A DNA stretch of 8,234 nt. It comes from Planctomycetes bacterium RBG_16_43_13. Lineage in GTDB: Bacteria > Planctomycetota > MHYJ01. The stretch is from contig MHYJ01000015.1 in assembly GCA_001828445.1 (NCBI GenBank), positions 280 through 8,513 of the forward strand. Direction: 5' to 3'. Positions 6,530 to 8,234 of this stretch are shown here, in pieces (position 1 is the first letter of the stretch; every line of letters starts with the position of its first letter). The translations under genes and the position numbers were made by a program. The notes under the pieces are model-generated. The model searched no databases. It was not told where the DNA came from and was given only the letters and a program-made list of their open reading frames with translations.

Positions 6530-6646
6530 CGCTAACGCAGCGTTCAGCGGCAGACGAAACGGAGCGGCTTTTGTGTGAAAATGGCGCGAAGCGCCACACA
6601 CAAAAGGTACGGAGTTTCTGCTGTCCGATGCAACGAATTGTTAGGT
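6530..6646 (-). other. attC site after the PIN cassette
   Basis: Read on the minus strand, it opens with R'' ACCTAAC (6640-6646) followed by AATTCGTT, the same opening as the well-known aadA-type attC, and closes at R' GTTAGCG (6530-6536). The arms CGTTGCATCGGACAGCAG and its partner pair imperfectly with extrahelical bases. The centre folds into a strong hairpin: CTTTTGTGTG (6568-6577) with CACACAAAAG (6597-6606), and GGCGC (6583-6587) with GCGCC (6591-6595) around loop GAA. The stop codon of the PIN gene lies inside R''. R' departs from GTTRRRY at its last bases. Length is 117 bp. Confidence 0.85.
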
Positions 6647-7585
6647 ATCATTTTTGTCCGCACTTTTTTTACCTTCAAATATATTCTTGAATTTTTCCTG
6701 TATTTCTTTTTGCTGCTTTGCAATCGGCTCTAAGAGCTTTCTATATGCTTCCTGCAGTTCAGCAAGTGGTTCTATGCTCGCACTCAGATTTGGAAACTGG
6801 AAGCTCGCAGACGATGTTGCGGTAATTTCATCTATGAGTTGGTCTTCGTCATCCTTTTCCTTTTTGCTAACTTTTATTGATGCGATTTTAAACGCGCTGG
6901 TAAGTTTATTCGTCAGGGTAACCTTCTTTATTCTATTTACTCTTTCCTTGAATTCCTGTGACAGCCAGTCGTTGATGAATTGCTCGCCATCATACGAATT
7001 GCCATAGTCCGAATCCCTCGAAACCACAATAACGTTACTATTGTTATCTTTAGCGCAATAAATTATCCATTCCCAGTTAACTGGATCACCGATAGACGTA
7101 TCATTTGGTTTTCTTGGTGGATAGCCCAAATCGAATCGTTTCTTCGCAAACTCTCTTATTTCAAACCTGACTTCATTTTCTCGTGTTAAGTTCAACTTGC
7201 TCACAGAGCGAAAGAGTCTTTGCAGGGTATTGTAGACAACATCATTTTTAATGGGATCCTTAAGTATCTGTTCCATTCGGCTTCTTAGTTTGATAATTTG
7301 TTTGTCGATTTCCTTCTTGTTCTTTTCAATTGTTTGGATTGGTTGGGCCTCTGAAAGTATCACCGGGGCTTTCATCGTTTCCCAATTTGGCTTTTTCATG
7401 TCACTTATTGATTTGAGAATGACCATTTGCCTATTCTTTTTATACTCCATTTCAACTTGATTTCCGGTAATAATCCTGTCGTGATTTTCGTCAATATGCT
7501 TGAGAATAGGCAGCACGGCGGTACCTTGAGGGTACCTATAAAAGTCCAGCATAATATTCGTATCAATAAATATTAAGGTGTCCAC
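6641..7585 (-). CDS. PIN-domain ribonuclease-like protein (DUF4935/PIN_8 type), 314 aa (integron cassette)
   Basis: The N-terminus LIFIDTNIMLDFYR (4-17) is the first strand and acidic residue (D8) of a PIN nuclease. Further acidic positions fit the fold: E45/E47 in NQVEMEYKKNR, D167 in the block GYPPRKPNDTSIGD (154-167) followed by WEWIIYCA, and D191/D193 in VVSRDSDYG. The GYPP..GD..W arrangement is that of the DUF4935 branch. The C-terminal third (about 220-314) is charged and helical, with a likely coiled coil near 271-303. A GTG at 7585 is used as start; ATG 33 bases downstream would cut into the first strand. The stop lies in the attC core. PIN proteins usually cleave RNA as toxins or defence effectors. 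No antitoxin gene is adjacent, so the role here is inference. Confidence 0.8.
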   Translation of the reverse strand: MDTLIFIDTNIMLDFYRYPQGTAVLPILKHIDENHDRIITGNQVEMEYKKNRQMVILKSISDMKKPNWETMKAPVILSEAQPIQTIEKNKKEIDKQIIKLRSRMEQILKDPIKNDVVYNTLQRLFRSVSKLNLTRENEVRFEIREFAKKRFDLGYPPRKPNDTSIGDPVNWEWIIYCAKDNNSNVIVVSRDSDYGNSYDGEQFINDWLSQEFKERVNRIKKVTLTNKLTSAFKIASIKVSKKEKDDEDQLIDEITATSSASFQFPNLSASIEPLAELQEAYRKLLEPIAKQQKEIQEKFKNIFEGKKSADKNDT

Positions 7586-7606
7586 ACTGTTCTCGATTTA
7601 AAAGAT

Positions 7607-7613
7607 TCCTAAC
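7607..7613 (-). other. Probable cassette boundary (R'-like core) before the PIN gene
   Basis: On the minus strand AATTGTTAGGA ends with GTTAGGA (7607-7613), one base from GTTRRRY. The PIN start codon follows after about 21 bases, the same short-leader layout as the 60-residue cassette. Upstream lie two perfect hairpins, TCCGCA/TGCGGA (7628-7633 with 7639-7644) and ATCGG/CCGAT (7647-7651 with 7655-7659). They could belong to a degenerate attC, but no full stem is evident. Confidence 0.4.
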
Positions 7614-7663
7614 AATTATTAGATTGATCCGCATAATCTGCGGAACATCGGTTTCCGATCCTC

Positions 7664-7692
7664 ATAATACACATTCGATACCAAGGTTACAA
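7664..7692 (-). promoter_or_regulatory. Possible promoter for the cassette array
   Basis: On the minus strand TTGTAA (7687-7692), a 17-bp spacer and TATTAT (7664-7669) form a sigma-70-like promoter, four and five of six consensus bases. It points into the PIN cassette and could drive all three cassettes. The evidence is motif and spacing only. Confidence 0.4.
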
Positions 7693-8040
7693 CCCCCATA
7701 ATCTCCTCAATCTCAGCCACTTGAAGCTATCAGACCTTGCTATCATGACATCTTATGCGAATCGGTATAAGATTTACCACTTCCCACTTGAAATCTACAA
7801 CGAAAAGGAGAGTCCCAAAATTACTCGACTTCAGGAAGTAATGCTCGACCTTGCATAAGCTGATTAGAGCAATACACTTTATAATATTTATAGAGTTTCC
7901 ACTGTCACCAAAATGTCACCGAATTTATCCTAAACCGCCTTAATGGATAGATTATATAATAAAGTATAGAGTTAGATAACTCATTGTAATAACATAGTAA
8001 TATCATAATTTGCAGACAGGAGGCCCACTTACAAAAACTG
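7693..8040. other. Gene-poor stretch between cassette array and tRNA fragment
   Basis: No convincing gene was found here. A plus-strand frame from ATG 7745 to TAA 7856-7858 (37 codons) lacks a ribosome binding site and family resemblance. The region is AT-rich and holds the right copy of the 37-bp direct repeat. It may be the decayed end of an integrated element. Confidence 0.4.
7901..7937. repeat. Imperfect 37-bp direct repeat, right copy
   Basis: Same orientation and 34 of 37 identical positions as 4654-4690. In one frame both copies read TVTK.SPN followed soon by a stop, which may be coincidence or the decayed 3' end of the same gene type. It lies about 110 bases left of the tRNA-Gly fragment. 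Confidence 0.65.
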
Positions 8041-8050
8041 GTTAAATTGT

Positions 8051-8096
8051 CTTGCCAAGGCGAGGGTCGCGGGTTCAAATCCCGTTTCCCGCTCCA
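8051..8096 (+). other. tRNA-Gly(GCC) 3' half: probable attachment site
   Basis: From the anticodon loop TTGCCAA (8052-8058, anticodon GCC) the sequence matches a bacterial tRNA-Gly: 3' anticodon strand GGCGA, variable loop, T-stem GCGGG/CCCGT with loop TTCAAAT (8074-8080), acceptor strand TTCCCGC, discriminator T8093 and encoded CCA (8094-8096). The matching 5' acceptor strand (GCGGGAA) and D-arm are absent upstream, so this is not a complete gene. A 3' tRNA half of this extent is the usual identity block of a tyrosine-recombinase attachment site. The base changes at 8047-8051 still allow weak pairing, so a decayed full tRNA is the alternative. Confidence 0.8.
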
Positions 8097-8153
8097 ATGT
8101 TTCAAGGGGTTATGACGCCCCGGCAGTCTCAACCCTATTCAATTGTGATAAAT

Positions 8154-8183
8154 TTGTGATAATCTTATGAGAAGTGGTATAAT
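8154..8183 (+). promoter_or_regulatory. Promoter for the right-edge gene
   Basis: TTGTGA (8154-8159), an 18-bp spacer and a perfect TATAAT (8178-8183). The -35 is the second of two direct TTGTGATAA copies (8143-8151 and 8154-8162), 11 bases apart, which could be a protein-binding site. Confidence 0.55.
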
Positions 8184-8201
8184 CTTACCGAAAGGGGAAA
8201 T

Positions 8202-8234
8202 ATGCCAGTCACCACTTTAATTAAAGATGGGGAA
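8202..8234 (+). CDS. 5' end of a gene running off the right edge, possibly an integrase
   Basis: ATG 8202 follows AAAGGGG with suitable spacing and a promoter with a perfect -10 box. Only 11 codons (MPVTTLIKDGE) are visible, too few for a family. Its place about 105 bases after a tRNA attachment site suggests the integrase of an adjacent element, but that rests on context alone. Confidence 0.5.
   Translation, partial: MPVTTLIKDGE

Noticed and set aside
6444..6599. 52-codon N-terminal extension of the VasI-like gene
   Set aside because: It reads through the attC site, and the internal ATG at 6443 has a strong ribosome binding site and a signal peptide.
6530..6646. attC read in the plus orientation because GTTAGGT at 6640-6646 fits GTTRRRY
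   Set aside because: The ACCTAACAATTCGTT opening on the minus strand matches the canonical R'' side of aadA-type attC, and all flanking cassette genes are on the minus strand.
7745..7858. Plus-strand 37-codon frame MTSYANRY...
   Set aside because: No ribosome binding site, promoter or recognisable family; it is described only within the gene-poor stretch.
7905..8132. Minus-strand 75-codon frame containing GKRDLNPRPSPWQ
   Set aside because: It is the reverse complement of the tRNA-Gly 3' half, a familiar artefact of tRNA sequence, and has no ribosome binding site.

Overview
The window is a mosaic of mobile and accessory DNA from a Gram-negative bacterium. It is mostly AT-rich, and the tRNA-Gly fragment near the right edge encodes its CCA end. 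An integron-type cassette array, degenerate insertion sequence and tRNA attachment site fit an environmental proteobacterium-like or Nitrospirota-like genome. That assignment is weak, because the window has no phylogenetic marker gene.

Left region (1-1320, minus strand): a small replicon-like or phage-like module. A helix-turn-helix regulator (742-1218) overlaps a 67-residue zinc-ribbon gene (546-749), and the pair ends at a clear Rho-independent terminator (about 451-503). Beyond it are a near-perfect 20-bp hairpin (399-445) and the 5' end of a cysteine-rich protein that looks like a Rep nickase and runs off the left edge. The regulator's promoter has its -10 box inside a perfect 15-bp inverted repeat, which suggests autoregulation.

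Centre (1413-4556, plus strand): a divergent 1021-residue multidomain protein with its own near-consensus promoter. It combines a helical N-terminal region, a DUF262 (GmrS/ParB-like) domain, a DUF1524 (GmrD/HNH) domain and a C-terminal phospholipase-D-like module. It is most likely a one-gene anti-phage restriction system of the GmrSD type with an added PLD-like domain.

4654-5460: degenerate mobile DNA. A DDE transposase pseudogene (4743-5248, minus) has kept its N-terminal HTH and C-terminal domain, but it has a frameshift and has lost its catalytic core. A 35-bp tandem repeat array lies upstream of it and short direct repeats lie downstream.

5530-7700 (minus strand): an integron cassette array without an integrase in view. 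The order of transcription is a PIN-domain gene (6641-7585), attC, a secreted VasI/TagO-like protein (5820-6443), attC, and a 60-residue two-helix membrane protein (5551-5733). Stop codons at or near attC cores, short leaders and per-cassette ribosome binding sites support this.

Right edge: the 3' half of a tRNA-Gly(GCC) gene (8051-8096) without its 5' half, interpreted as an attachment site. It is followed by a promoter and the first codons of a plus-strand gene, possibly an integrase. An imperfect 37-bp direct repeat (4654-4690 and 7901-7937) brackets the IS remnant and the cassette array, so the intervening 3.2 kb may have arrived as a unit.
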